A stretch of 64,000 bases of DNA from PWQG01 sp040882255 (GTDB taxonomy: Bacteria > Pseudomonadota > Gammaproteobacteria > Pseudomonadales > Pseudohongiellaceae): positions 62,001 to 126,000 of the forward strand of contig JBBEBP010000016.1 of NCBI GenBank assembly GCA_040882255.1. Reading direction: 5' to 3'. This document shows, in pieces, positions 17,625 to 25,562 of this stretch; position 1 is the stretch's first letter; each line of letters opens with the position of its first letter. Position numbers and translations under genes: made by a program. The notes beneath the pieces were generated by a model. That model was not told the DNA's origin and did not search any database. It worked only from the letters and a program-made list of their open reading frames with translations.

Positions 17625-19025
17625 ATGTTTACTAAAATCAGGGACTTCGCCCGCCTGTTCCGTCAAGCGGTGGCCGGAGATCCGCACATCAACTACACCG
17701 AAGGCTCCATCCCCCGGGTGACCTTCCTGCTCGCCGTTCCCATGATCCTGGAAATGGCCATGGAGTCTATCTTCGCGCTGGTCGACATCTTTTTCGTCGC
17801 CCGCCTGGGCGCCGAGGCTGTGGCTACCGTGGGCCTGACCGAAGCCGTCATTTCCCTGCTGTTTGCGGTAGCGATTGGCGTCAGTATGGCCACCACCGCC
17901 ATGGTGGCCCGCCGCATCGGTGAAGGGAACCCGGAAGCGGCGGCCAGAGCGGCCGGACAGGCCCTGTGGCTGGGAATGATCATCTCGGCCGCCGTGGGGA
18001 TCGCTGGCTGGTACCACGCCGATGACATCCTGCGCCTGATGGGCGCCGAGCCAGCGGTAATAGAAACCGGGCGCGGCTACACCACCATCATGTTCAGCGG
18101 CTCGTTCACGATCCTTTTCCTGTTCCTGAACAATGCGATCTTCCGTGGCGCCGGGGATGCCAGCATCGCCATGCGTTCGCTGATACTGGCGAATGGCATC
18201 AACATCGTGCTCGATCCGATGCTGATCTACGGTCTGGGCCCGTTTCCCGAAATGGGGGTGACCGGCGCGGCCGTGGCCACCAATATCGGTCGGGGCACCG
18301 GGGTGGCCTATCAGCTCTGGCACCTGTTCCGGGGCAGCCGGCGTATACGCCTGCACCTGGCGGATCTGACGCTGCGGTTACCGATACTGCTGCACCTGTG
18401 CCGGATCTCGGTGGGCGGCATTGCCCAGTTCCTGATTGCCACGGCGAGCTGGATGTTCCTGGTTCGCCTGGTCTCCGTGCATGGCAGCGATGCGGTGGCC
18501 GGCTATACCATTGCGATCCGGGTCATCATGTTCATGATCCTGCCGGCCTTCGGCCTCAGCAATGCGGTCGCCACGCTGGTGGGGCAGAACCTGGGCGCAC
18601 GTAAACCCGAACGGGCCCGCGCCACGGTCGTACAGGTGGCCCGGTACACGGCGGGCTATATGGGGTTAGTTACGCTGCTGATCATCGCCAACCCGGCCTG
18701 GGTGATGGGTTTCTTCAGCAGCGAGGCGGACGTGGTGGCCAACGGCATCCAGAGTCTGCGCATCCTCAGCTACGGCCTGGTGCTACTGGGCGTGGGTATA
18801 ATCACGGTGCAGTCCTTCAATGGCGCCGGCGACACGATGACACCGACCTGGATCAATCTGTTCTGCTTCTGGATGGTCCAGATCCCGCTGGCGTGGTTCC
18901 TGTCCACCACGCTGGGTCTCGGTCCGCTGGGCGTATACTGGTCGGTGCTGTCCTCGGACATGTTGTTCAGCATTGTGGCTACGGCGCTGTTCCTGCGGGG
19001 GAGCTGGCAGAACAGGATGCTCTGA
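17625..19025 (+). CDS. MATE family efflux transporter
   Basis: The 466-aa protein has about twelve membrane segments arranged in two MatE halves, with typical segments such as GSIPRVTFLLAVPMILEM near the start and GAVQ-like QSFNGAGDTMTPTW in the second half. MATE proteins export cationic drugs or metabolites in exchange for sodium or protons. Length is normal. It starts with MFTKIRDFARLFRQ, probably on the cytoplasmic side. No regulator sits next to it; upstream is the divergent dipeptidase gene. Confidence 0.94.
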   Translation: MFTKIRDFARLFRQAVAGDPHINYTEGSIPRVTFLLAVPMILEMAMESIFALVDIFFVARLGAEAVATVGLTEAVISLLFAVAIGVSMATTAMVARRIGEGNPEAAARAAGQALWLGMIISAAVGIAGWYHADDILRLMGAEPAVIETGRGYTTIMFSGSFTILFLFLNNAIFRGAGDASIAMRSLILANGINIVLDPMLIYGLGPFPEMGVTGAAVATNIGRGTGVAYQLWHLFRGSRRIRLHLADLTLRLPILLHLCRISVGGIAQFLIATASWMFLVRLVSVHGSDAVAGYTIAIRVIMFMILPAFGLSNAVATLVGQNLGARKPERARATVVQVARYTAGYMGLVTLLIIANPAWVMGFFSSEADVVANGIQSLRILSYGLVLLGVGIITVQSFNGAGDTMTPTWINLFCFWMVQIPLAWFLSTTLGLGPLGVYWSVLSSDMLFSIVATALFLRGSWQNRML

Positions 19026-19049
19026 AGGCCCATCCTGTAGCGTGCAGAC

Positions 19050-19070
19050 TGGCATGCCGTCCCCATGCCA
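19050..19070. terminator. Hairpin after the MATE gene
   Basis: TGGCATG (19050-19056) pairs with CATGCCA (19064-19070) across a 7-base loop, 25 bases after the stop codon. No T-run follows, so termination is only possible. Confidence 0.35.
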
Positions 19071-19135
19071 CGTAGTTCTGCGGCGGGCCCTGTGGTAGGG
19101 TTACGATCTGATCAACCACACCGGGGAGAGCAGGT

Positions 19136-20794
19136 TTGACGGACGAGCTGACTGCTGTACAGGAGCAGGCGGAAGAGATCGAGCAGATTTACCAGACCAA
19201 CTACCGCGTCGGGCAGGACAATATCAGAAAGTGGGGTTTTGATATCCACAACCCCGTCTTTGTGGTCAGCACCCTGCTGATTCTGGTGTTCGTGCTTGGC
19301 TCCCTTGCCTTCCCGCAGCAGTCGCTGGAGTATCTGGGGGCCACCCGCAACTGGATCCAGGCCACCTTCGACTGGCTGTTCCTGTCCGCAGGCAACTTCT
19401 TTGTGTTGTTCTGCCTGGCCCTGATCGTGTTGCCAGTGGGCAGAATCCGGCTGGGCGGTGAAGACGCGGCTCCTGATTTCTCCCTGCTCTCCTGGTTCGC
19501 CATGCTGTTTGCCGCCGGCATGGGCATCGGCCTGATGTTCTGGAGCGTGGCCGAACCCACCGGCTACTTCACCGAATGGTTCGGCAGCCCCTTCAACATC
19601 GAGGGCTACACTGAAGAGTCCCGCAGGGCGGCGCTGGGCGCGACCATGTACCACTGGGGTCTGCATCCCTGGGCCATCTACGGCGTCGTCGCCCTGTCCC
19701 TGGCCTTCTTCACCTACAACAAGGGACTGCCGCTGACCATACGCTCGACGTTCTATCCCCTGCTGGGGGAGCGCGTCTGGGGTCGCATGGGGGATGTAAT
19801 CGATACGGTGGCGGTGCTGGCCACCATTTTCGGGCTGGCCACGTCACTGGGCCTGGGCGCGCAGCAGGCCGCCGGGGGGCTATCCTTCCTGTTTGGCATC
19901 GGCAGCGGGCTGATGATCCAGGTAGTGATCATCGTGGGCGTGACCGGCCTGGCACTGATCTCGGTGGTGCGGGGCATCGATGGCGGTGTCAAGCTGCTCA
20001 GCAACATCAACATGGGTTTTGCCTTCCTGCTGTTGTTTTTCGCAATACTGGCCGGCTCTGTGGGCGCATTCATCGCCAATGTGGGAACAACGGTATCCGG
20101 CTACGCAGAGTATCTGTTGCCCCTCAGTAACCCCGTGGGCCGTACCGATGAGACCTTCTATCACAACTGGACCATTTTCTTCTGGGCCTGGTGGATTTCC
20201 TGGTCGCCCTTCGTGGGCATGTTCATCGCCCGCGTATCGCGAGGCCGCACCGTCCGGCAGTTCCTGACGGCGGTATTGATCGTCCCCACACTGGTGACGA
20301 TCATCTGGATGAGCGCCTTCGGTGGCCTCGGGATCGACCAGGCCGCCGCCGGCGTGGGCGAATTGGCAGACGGGATAACGGACGAATCACTGGCGCTGTT
20401 CCAGATGCTCACCCAACTGCCATTGAGCGCAATCACCTCGTCGCTGGCCATCTGTCTGGTACTGGTGTTCTTCGTGACCTCTTCCGATTCCGGCTCTCTG
20501 GTCATCGACAGTATCACGGCCGGCGGAAAAACCACCGCTCCTGTTACGCAACGGGTATTCTGGGCCACCATCCAGGGCATCATCGCCGCCGTGCTGTTGA
20601 CCGTGGGTGGCAGTGCCGCTCTGCAGGCCCTGCAGGCTGCGGCAGTGAGCACCGGGCTGCCCTTCACACTCGTTCTGCTGGCGATGTGCGCGAGCCTGGC
20701 AAGAGGCCTGCACCACGAACGCCGCCTCACAAAACTGAACCTGATTCTGGAAGACAGTGGACCGGAAGAACGAGGAGCCAGTGATGTACCGTAG
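19136..20794 (+). CDS. BCCT family betaine/carnitine/choline transporter
   Basis: The 552-aa protein has twelve predicted membrane segments and the BCCT signature region GMGIGLMFWSVAEP plus WISWSPFVGMFIARVSRGRT. These carriers take up quaternary ammonium compounds or DMSP with sodium or protons and often serve osmoprotection. The start is a TTG at 19136, with GGGGAGAG and AGG directly upstream; no ATG is available nearby. The downstream UspA gene overlaps its end by 11 bases, indicating one operon. The specific substrate is not predictable. Confidence 0.94.
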   Translation: MTDELTAVQEQAEEIEQIYQTNYRVGQDNIRKWGFDIHNPVFVVSTLLILVFVLGSLAFPQQSLEYLGATRNWIQATFDWLFLSAGNFFVLFCLALIVLPVGRIRLGGEDAAPDFSLLSWFAMLFAAGMGIGLMFWSVAEPTGYFTEWFGSPFNIEGYTEESRRAALGATMYHWGLHPWAIYGVVALSLAFFTYNKGLPLTIRSTFYPLLGERVWGRMGDVIDTVAVLATIFGLATSLGLGAQQAAGGLSFLFGIGSGLMIQVVIIVGVTGLALISVVRGIDGGVKLLSNINMGFAFLLLFFAILAGSVGAFIANVGTTVSGYAEYLLPLSNPVGRTDETFYHNWTIFFWAWWISWSPFVGMFIARVSRGRTVRQFLTAVLIVPTLVTIIWMSAFGGLGIDQAAAGVGELADGITDESLALFQMLTQLPLSAITSSLAICLVLVFFVTSSDSGSLVIDSITAGGKTTAPVTQRVFWATIQGIIAAVLLTVGGSAALQALQAAAVSTGLPFTLVLLAMCASLARGLHHERRLTKLNLILEDSGPEERGASDVP

Positions 20795-21203
20795 AATCAT
20801 GGTCCCGGTGGACCTCGAGCATGTCGACCATATGGAGAAGGCTTTGCACGGGGCCGCCGAACTGGCCACGAGCTATTCCGTGCCGGTCTGCTATGTGGCG
20901 GTGGCGGGCCGTGCACCGAACGAGGTGGCGGCCACTCCCGAGCAGTTCGCCAGAGCCCTGGAGCAGTTCGCCCGCGATCAGGCGGACGCCCATGGCATCG
21001 AGACGTCCAGCCTGACGATGTCCAGCGTGGACGTGCCGGCGGAACTGGATCACAAGCTGCTGGAAGCCATCAGGACCACCGGCTCGGACCTGGTGGTCAT
21101 GGCGTCCCATAGTCCGGGGGTTTCCGACCGCCTGCACCTGATCGGCTCCAACGCCGCGTGGCTGGTACGCCACACCGACGTTTCCGTCTTCGTAGTCCGC
21201 TGA
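20784..21203 (+). CDS. Universal stress protein UspA family
   Basis: The 139-aa protein has the Usp fold start YRRIMVPVDLEH and the ATP-binding type C-terminus VMASHSPGV then GSNAAWLVRHTDVSVFVV. The start at 20784 is preceded by GAGGAG and lies inside the BCCT gene's last codons. Usp genes are often paired with secondary transporters, where they may regulate uptake; that role is inferred from the overlap. Cytoplasmic. Confidence 0.92.
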   Translation: MYRRIMVPVDLEHVDHMEKALHGAAELATSYSVPVCYVAVAGRAPNEVAATPEQFARALEQFARDQADAHGIETSSLTMSSVDVPAELDHKLLEAIRTTGSDLVVMASHSPGVSDRLHLIGSNAAWLVRHTDVSVFVVR

Positions 21204-21209
21204 CACGGA

Positions 21210-21230
21210 ATCCCGGCCCGGGATCATTGA
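21210..21230 (+). terminator. Candidate terminator of the BCCT-Usp operon
   Basis: ATCCCGG (21210-21216) and CCGGGAT (21218-21224) form a GC-rich dyad, followed shortly by TTGATTTT. The stem is short with a small loop, so strength is uncertain. Confidence 0.4.
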
Positions 21231-21309
21231 TTTTGGCGCCCTGCCGTGTGATATTCGGGTAAACGGCCCTCATGAACGGGTTCAGAAAGTGATCCGATGG
21301 AGCCGTCCT

Positions 21310-21315
21310 TATAAT
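21310..21315 (+). promoter_or_regulatory. Minus-10-like TATAAT before secreted-family paralogue B
   Basis: A perfect TATAAT whose predicted start point (about 21322) falls after the ATG at 21317 but before the ATG at 21341, favouring the latter. No good -35 is seen at 16-18 bases. Confidence 0.35.
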
Positions 21316-21340
21316 AATGAAAATCAGTGAGGAGCTCTTG

Positions 21341-22180
21341 ATGGTTGCACTGTTGCACCGTGCATTGACCGCCAGCGGTCTCGCCGCCCTGCTTTGCCTG
21401 ACGCCGGCCAGCGCCCAGGAAATTCCCCGCCTGCCTGACGGCACTCCGGACCTCAGCGGGCTGTGGCAGACCATGACCAACGCCGGCTGGAACATCGAGC
21501 CACAGGCCGCCGATCATGGTCCGGATCCTGAATGGGGCGCGATCGGCGCAGTGCGGCCCAGCCTGGGTGTAGTCCAGGACGGTCCTCTGCCCTACACCGA
21601 AGAAGCCCTGGCGGAACGTGACGCCAACCGGGACGACTGGCTGGCCCTGGATCCGGTGGTCAAATGCTACATGCCGGGTGTCCCGCGCGCGAATTACATG
21701 CCCTTTCCCTTCCAGATTGTCCAGTCTACCGATCACATCACCATGGCCTATGAGTTCGCCAGTGCAATGCGGATCATCTATATGGACCGCCCCGATTTCG
21801 ATGCCCCGGTCAGCGCCTGGATGGGCCACTCCCGGGGACACTGGGAGGACGACACCCTCGTCATCCGCGTCACCGACTTCATGCCGTACACCTGGTTCGA
21901 TCATGCCGGGAACCATCACAGTGATCAGCTGGAAGTGATCGAGCGCTACACCATGGAATCGCCGAACCTGATCCGCTACCAGGCGGAGATCCGCGATCCG
22001 GAGACGTTCACCCGCCCGTGGACCATGGAGATGCCCTTGTACCGGCGCATGGAAGACAACGCGCAGTTGCTGGAGTTCAAATGCGTGGAGTTCGCCGAGG
22101 AACTGATATACGGCCACTTGAGCCGCGATGCAGACCCGGACCGGGAACCACCCCGTGGCCTGCCTTTCAACATCCGTTGA
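21341..22180 (+). CDS. Secreted protein, PDLxGxW family, paralogue B
   Basis: The 279-aa protein has a signal peptide ending PASAQ. It shares the family landmarks in diverged form: PDLSGLWQ, a central Cys in VVKCYMPG, FQIVQSTDHITMAYEF, RIIYM, WEDDTLVIRVTDF, DPETFTRPWT and a late Cys in EFKCVEF. I chose the ATG at 21341, which has GAGGAG six bases upstream, over 21317. Paralogue C follows 19 bases later, so the two are co-transcribed. Function is unknown; periplasmic location is inferred. Confidence 0.83.
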   Translation: MVALLHRALTASGLAALLCLTPASAQEIPRLPDGTPDLSGLWQTMTNAGWNIEPQAADHGPDPEWGAIGAVRPSLGVVQDGPLPYTEEALAERDANRDDWLALDPVVKCYMPGVPRANYMPFPFQIVQSTDHITMAYEFASAMRIIYMDRPDFDAPVSAWMGHSRGHWEDDTLVIRVTDFMPYTWFDHAGNHHSDQLEVIERYTMESPNLIRYQAEIRDPETFTRPWTMEMPLYRRMEDNAQLLEFKCVEFAEELIYGHLSRDADPDREPPRGLPFNIR

Positions 22181-22199
22181 TTCATCCGGAGGCCTGACC

Positions 22200-23213
22200 A
22201 TGACAGACACAACACAGACACGAACACCCGCCCCGCACACTGCCCTGCTGTTGGTTGCCGCCATGGGTGCTGTCCTGTCAGGTACCGCACAGGCACAGAA
22301 TGATGACTGGGAGGTGCCGCGCACGATTCACGGCCAACCTGACCTGCAGGGTGTGTGGGCCAACAACAGCAGCACGCCACTGGAACGGCCGGAAGTTTTC
22401 GGCAATCGCGCCACCCTGACCGATGAGGAGTACGAAATGCTCCAGCAAGAGGCGCAACGCATCCAGTCGGGTGACGGCGATGCCCTGTTCGGGGACGGTT
22501 TCCTGAATGCCGTGGTCAGCGGCGAGGTACAGTCCTACGACCCCGAGACCGGCAACTACGACCAGAACTGGATGGTGGACCGCAACCTGGAGAACCGCAC
22601 CTCACTGATTGTAGATCCGCCAGATGGCCGCCTCCCGGACCTTACAGAAGAGGCCGGGGAACGGATGACACGCCGCGCCCGTCAACGCCGGGAAAATGCG
22701 TCGGGGGACTACTCCGACCGTCCTCTGCAGGAGCGCTGCATCACCTGGGGCATGCCCTACATCATGGCCGGGTACAACAGTTACTACCAGATCGTCCAGA
22801 GCGAAGACAGCGTGGCCATCATCCAGGAAATGATCCACGATGTCCGGATCATTCCTCTCACTGGCAAGCCCCACGTCGATGAGCGTGTACGGCTCTGGCA
22901 TGGCGACTCACGCGGTTACTGGGAAGGAGACACGTTGGTGGTGGAAACCCGTAATTTCTCGGATGAGAGCCTGTTCCGCGGCGCTGGCGCCAATCGCGTA
23001 TTCACCGAGCGCTACACGCGTGTAGCACCGGACATCCTTGAATACGAGTTCACACTGGAAGATCCGACCACATGGGAACGGCCGTGGACGGCAGTGATCA
23101 ACTACACGGCCAGTGACGGGGAAATCTACGAATACGCCTGCCACGAGGGCAACTACGCCTTGATGGGGATCCTCTCCGGTGCACGCGCCGAAGAGGCACA
23201 GCAACAGGACTGA
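22200..23213 (+). CDS. Secreted protein, PDLQGVW family, paralogue C
   Basis: The 337-aa protein has a signal peptide ending GTAQAQ and then VPRTIHGQPDLQGVWANN, closely resembling paralogue A. Other shared parts are LQERCITWG, YYQIVQSEDSVAIIQEM, RIIPL, YWEGDTLVVETRNF, EDPTTWERPWT and YEYACHEGNYALMG. Two cysteines are conserved with A and B. The start at 22200 is preceded by GGAGG. It is the second gene of a probable operon with paralogue B. Function is unknown. Confidence 0.85.
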   Translation: MTDTTQTRTPAPHTALLLVAAMGAVLSGTAQAQNDDWEVPRTIHGQPDLQGVWANNSSTPLERPEVFGNRATLTDEEYEMLQQEAQRIQSGDGDALFGDGFLNAVVSGEVQSYDPETGNYDQNWMVDRNLENRTSLIVDPPDGRLPDLTEEAGERMTRRARQRRENASGDYSDRPLQERCITWGMPYIMAGYNSYYQIVQSEDSVAIIQEMIHDVRIIPLTGKPHVDERVRLWHGDSRGYWEGDTLVVETRNFSDESLFRGAGANRVFTERYTRVAPDILEYEFTLEDPTTWERPWTAVINYTASDGEIYEYACHEGNYALMGILSGARAEEAQQQD

Positions 23214-23243
23214 TGAGTGCCGGGGCGCGCGATTGTGTCCCGC

Positions 23244-23432
23244 TCAATCCTTTTTTTCGTCACTATCGTCATCGTCTCCGGACGCGACGTCCACGGCCGC
23301 CCCCGCCACCTTGAACGGCACCTTGGCTACCTCGATCGTGACATCGGCCGCCGTGCCCACCACGGTACCAAGACAAGCGCTGAGAGTGGCGGCGAGCACT
23401 ATCGCCAGGCCCGCCATGCGCAGTCTGCTCAT
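23244..23432 (-). CDS. Tiny lipoprotein with acidic tail
   Basis: The 62-aa product has a lipoprotein signal (MAGLAIVLAATLSAC, lipobox LSAC), a short hydrophobic/neutral region (VAKVPFKVAGAAVDVA) and an acidic, lysine-ended tail (DDDDSDEKKD). Its ATG overlaps the stop of the thioredoxin-like gene as ATGA, indicating translational coupling; an ATG at 23444 is an alternative. The family is not known to me. It is predicted to be membrane-anchored in the periplasm. Confidence 0.7.
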   Translation of the reverse strand: MSRLRMAGLAIVLAATLSACLGTVVGTAADVTIEVAKVPFKVAGAAVDVASGDDDDSDEKKD

Positions 23433-23986
23433 CAGCGTTTCCATTTGATATTGCAGCCGATACTGGGCTTCTGGCTGTCCGTAACAGGCTGCCCGGCCAG
23501 TACTGCATCCGCAGCGGCACGCAGGTCTGCGCCGGTCACCGGACGGCCGTTGCCGGGGCGGCTGTCATCAAACTGTCCACGATAGACCAGCCGGCGCTCC
23601 CGGTCGAAAAGGTAGAAATCCGGCGTGCAGGCGGCGGCGTAGGCGCGCGCTATGTTCTGCGTCTCATCATAGAGATAGGGAAACACGTATCCGGCCTCTT
23701 CTTTCTCGCGAGCCATCTCCTCGGGCCCATCCTGGGGATAGGAGGAGGCGTCATTGGCACTGATGGCAACCATACCGAGACCCTTTTCCGTATATTCCCG
23801 GGCGAACAGGGCCAGCCCCTCGCGCAGATGCTTCACGAACGGGCAATGATTGCACATGAAAACCACAAGCAGTGCTGGCTGGTCGGCGAAATCCGACAGA
23901 CTGACAGTATTGCCGCCGGTATCCGGCAGGGCAAAATCCGGTGCCGGGGTGCCCAGTGGCAGCATGCTTGATTCGGTCAAAGCCAT
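23432..23986 (-). CDS. Thioredoxin/AhpC-TSA-like family protein
   Basis: The 184-aa protein has the peroxiredoxin-like opening LGTPAPDFALPDTGG and a CxxC in VVFMCNHCPF (Cys45, Cys48), typical of a thioredoxin-family group of unknown substrate. A third Cys (AACTPDF) sits near the cis-Pro region. No signal peptide, so cytoplasmic. The start follows AAGGAGG. It is coupled to the tiny lipoprotein gene downstream and lies 65 bp after ispH, possibly in the same transcript. Confidence 0.88.
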   Translation of the reverse strand: MALTESSMLPLGTPAPDFALPDTGGNTVSLSDFADQPALLVVFMCNHCPFVKHLREGLALFAREYTEKGLGMVAISANDASSYPQDGPEEMAREKEEAGYVFPYLYDETQNIARAYAAACTPDFYLFDRERRLVYRGQFDDSRPGNGRPVTGADLRAAADAVLAGQPVTDSQKPSIGCNIKWKR

Positions 23987-24051
23987 ACGGCCTCCTTCAA
24001 TAGTCTGTAATGTACTCAGGCTTTCCGGCCCTGTATCCGATCTGCCCCGGT

Positions 24052-25074
24052 TCAGTCCGCCAGCTCGCGGGGCATGCGGAAGACGACGCTCTCCTCGACG
24101 CCTTCCAGCTCTCGGGGCGCCACGCCAGTCAGCTCTCGCAAACGGGTCACTACCTGCTGCACCAGGACTTCGGGAGCCGAGGCACCGGCCGTAATGCCGA
24201 ATTGCTTCCTTCCGTCGAACCAGGAGGACTGCAGGTCATCCACACAGTCGATCAGGTAGGCTTCACAGCCCATCCGCTCGGCCAGTTCACGCAAGCGGTT
24301 GGAATTCGAGCTGTTGGGGGAACCGACCACCAGCAGCAGGTCGCATTCCAGGGCAAGTTGCTTTACGGCGTCCTGGCGGTTTTGGGTAGCGTAGCAAATA
24401 TCTTTTTTACGGGGCCCCTCAATACGGGGAAACCGTTCCCGCAGCGCATCAATAATACGTGCGGTATCGTCCATTGACAGCGTGGTCTGTGTCACATAGG
24501 CAAGACGGCTGGCATCGCGCACGGTCAGGGACTCCACATCATCGACCGACTCGACAAGATGGATATCGCCGCCCTTGCTTCGGTCGTACTGCCCCATCGT
24601 GCCTTCCACCTCTGGATGGCGGGCATGACCGATCAGGATACATTCGCGCCCCTCCCCACTGTAGCGGCTGACTTCCAGGTGCACCTTGGTCACCAGCGGG
24701 CAGGTGGCATCGAAAACCCGAAAGTCCCGTTGCTCTGCCTCCTGCTGTACTTGCTGCGACACCCCGTGGGCACTGAAGATCACGATCGGTTGCCGGCCCC
24801 GGCTGTCCTGTTCCGGCACCGCCTCGAGCTCGTCGACAAATACCGCACCGCGCTGGCGCAGGGTGTCGACCACAAACTTGTTGTGCACCACTTCATGCCG
24901 CACGTAGATCGGCGCACCATAGACATCCAGGGCACGATTGACGATATCGATGGCCCGGTCAACACCGGCGCAGAAACCGCGCGGGTTGGCCAGGCGGATC
25001 GCCATGCCGGCATCGTCCGGCCCGGGATCCACCATGCCGGTAACATCGGCTCCGGAGTCGGTATGACTGTTCAT
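24052..25074 (-). CDS. ispH: 4-hydroxy-3-methylbut-2-enyl diphosphate reductase
   Basis: IspH makes isopentenyl and dimethylallyl diphosphate in the last step of the MEP isoprenoid pathway using a 4Fe-4S cluster. The three cluster cysteines are present: PRGFCAGVDRA (Cys35), DATCPLVTKVH (Cys125) and DICYATQNRQ (Cys227). GSPNSSNSNRL and ITAGASAPEVL are also family hallmarks. The 340-aa protein has about 23 extra N-terminal residues relative to the usual start (MAIRLANPRG); I kept the ATG at 25074 because GGAGG precedes it and it overlaps the fkpB stop as ATGA. It is the last core gene of the ribF-ileS-fkpB-ispH operon. Cytoplasmic. Confidence 0.97.
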   Translation of the reverse strand: MNSHTDSGADVTGMVDPGPDDAGMAIRLANPRGFCAGVDRAIDIVNRALDVYGAPIYVRHEVVHNKFVVDTLRQRGAVFVDELEAVPEQDSRGRQPIVIFSAHGVSQQVQQEAEQRDFRVFDATCPLVTKVHLEVSRYSGEGRECILIGHARHPEVEGTMGQYDRSKGGDIHLVESVDDVESLTVRDASRLAYVTQTTLSMDDTARIIDALRERFPRIEGPRKKDICYATQNRQDAVKQLALECDLLLVVGSPNSSNSNRLRELAERMGCEAYLIDCVDDLQSSWFDGRKQFGITAGASAPEVLVQQVVTRLRELTGVAPRELEGVEESVVFRMPRELAD

Positions 25075-25562
25075 CGGACCTCCACTGCCTGGACACCGGC
25101 CGGCATGACCGAGATGATATCTGCCGAAAAATCGATCTCGCGTCCGGCCAGCGGGTGGTTGAAATCCACCACCATGAGTGTGTCATCAATCGACTGTACC
25201 ACACCGGGAATATCGTTGCCGGCGCCGTCGGCGAAAGCCAGCACTGTGCCTGGCTGCACCGGTTCAGGACTGCTGGCGATCAAGCGGGCAAACCGGTCGC
25301 GGGCGAAGGTCTGCACATTGTCGGGATTGACTGGCCCGAAGGCCTGTTCCTCCGGAAGCCTTATCCGGATGCGATCACCGGCCACATACCCGGCCAGCGC
25401 CTCCTCAAAGCCCGGCAACAACGACCCGTCACCCATCACAAAGCTGGCCGCTTCGCGATCATAGTTGGAATCAATTTCCGTACCGTCGCTCAGGGCCAGC
25501 GAGAAATGCAGGGTGACCCTGGTCCCCGGGGCGATGGCCGGTGCGTCGTGCGCTTCAGGCAT
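25071..25562 (-). CDS. fkpB: FKBP-type peptidyl-prolyl cis-trans isomerase (SlpA/FkpB)
   Basis: The 163-aa protein is a SlyD-like FKBP with an inserted chaperone flap: VTLHFSLALSDGTEIDS opens the FKBP domain, FVMGDGSLLPGFEEAL is the active-site region, and VVDFNHPLAGREIDF is the typical end. It speeds proline isomerisation in folding proteins in the cytoplasm. The start at 25562 lies within the last codons of ileS (8-base overlap). In most relatives lspA sits between ileS and fkpB; here it is absent. Confidence 0.94.
   Translation of the reverse strand: MPEAHDAPAIAPGTRVTLHFSLALSDGTEIDSNYDREAASFVMGDGSLLPGFEEALAGYVAGDRIRIRLPEEQAFGPVNPDNVQTFARDRFARLIASSPEPVQPGTVLAFADGAGNDIPGVVQSIDDTLMVVDFNHPLAGREIDFSADIISVMPAGVQAVEVR

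Noticed and set aside
23217..23257. Possible terminator with a T-run after paralogue C
   Set aside because: The T-run is the complement of Lys codons in the tiny lipoprotein gene and the stem is poor.
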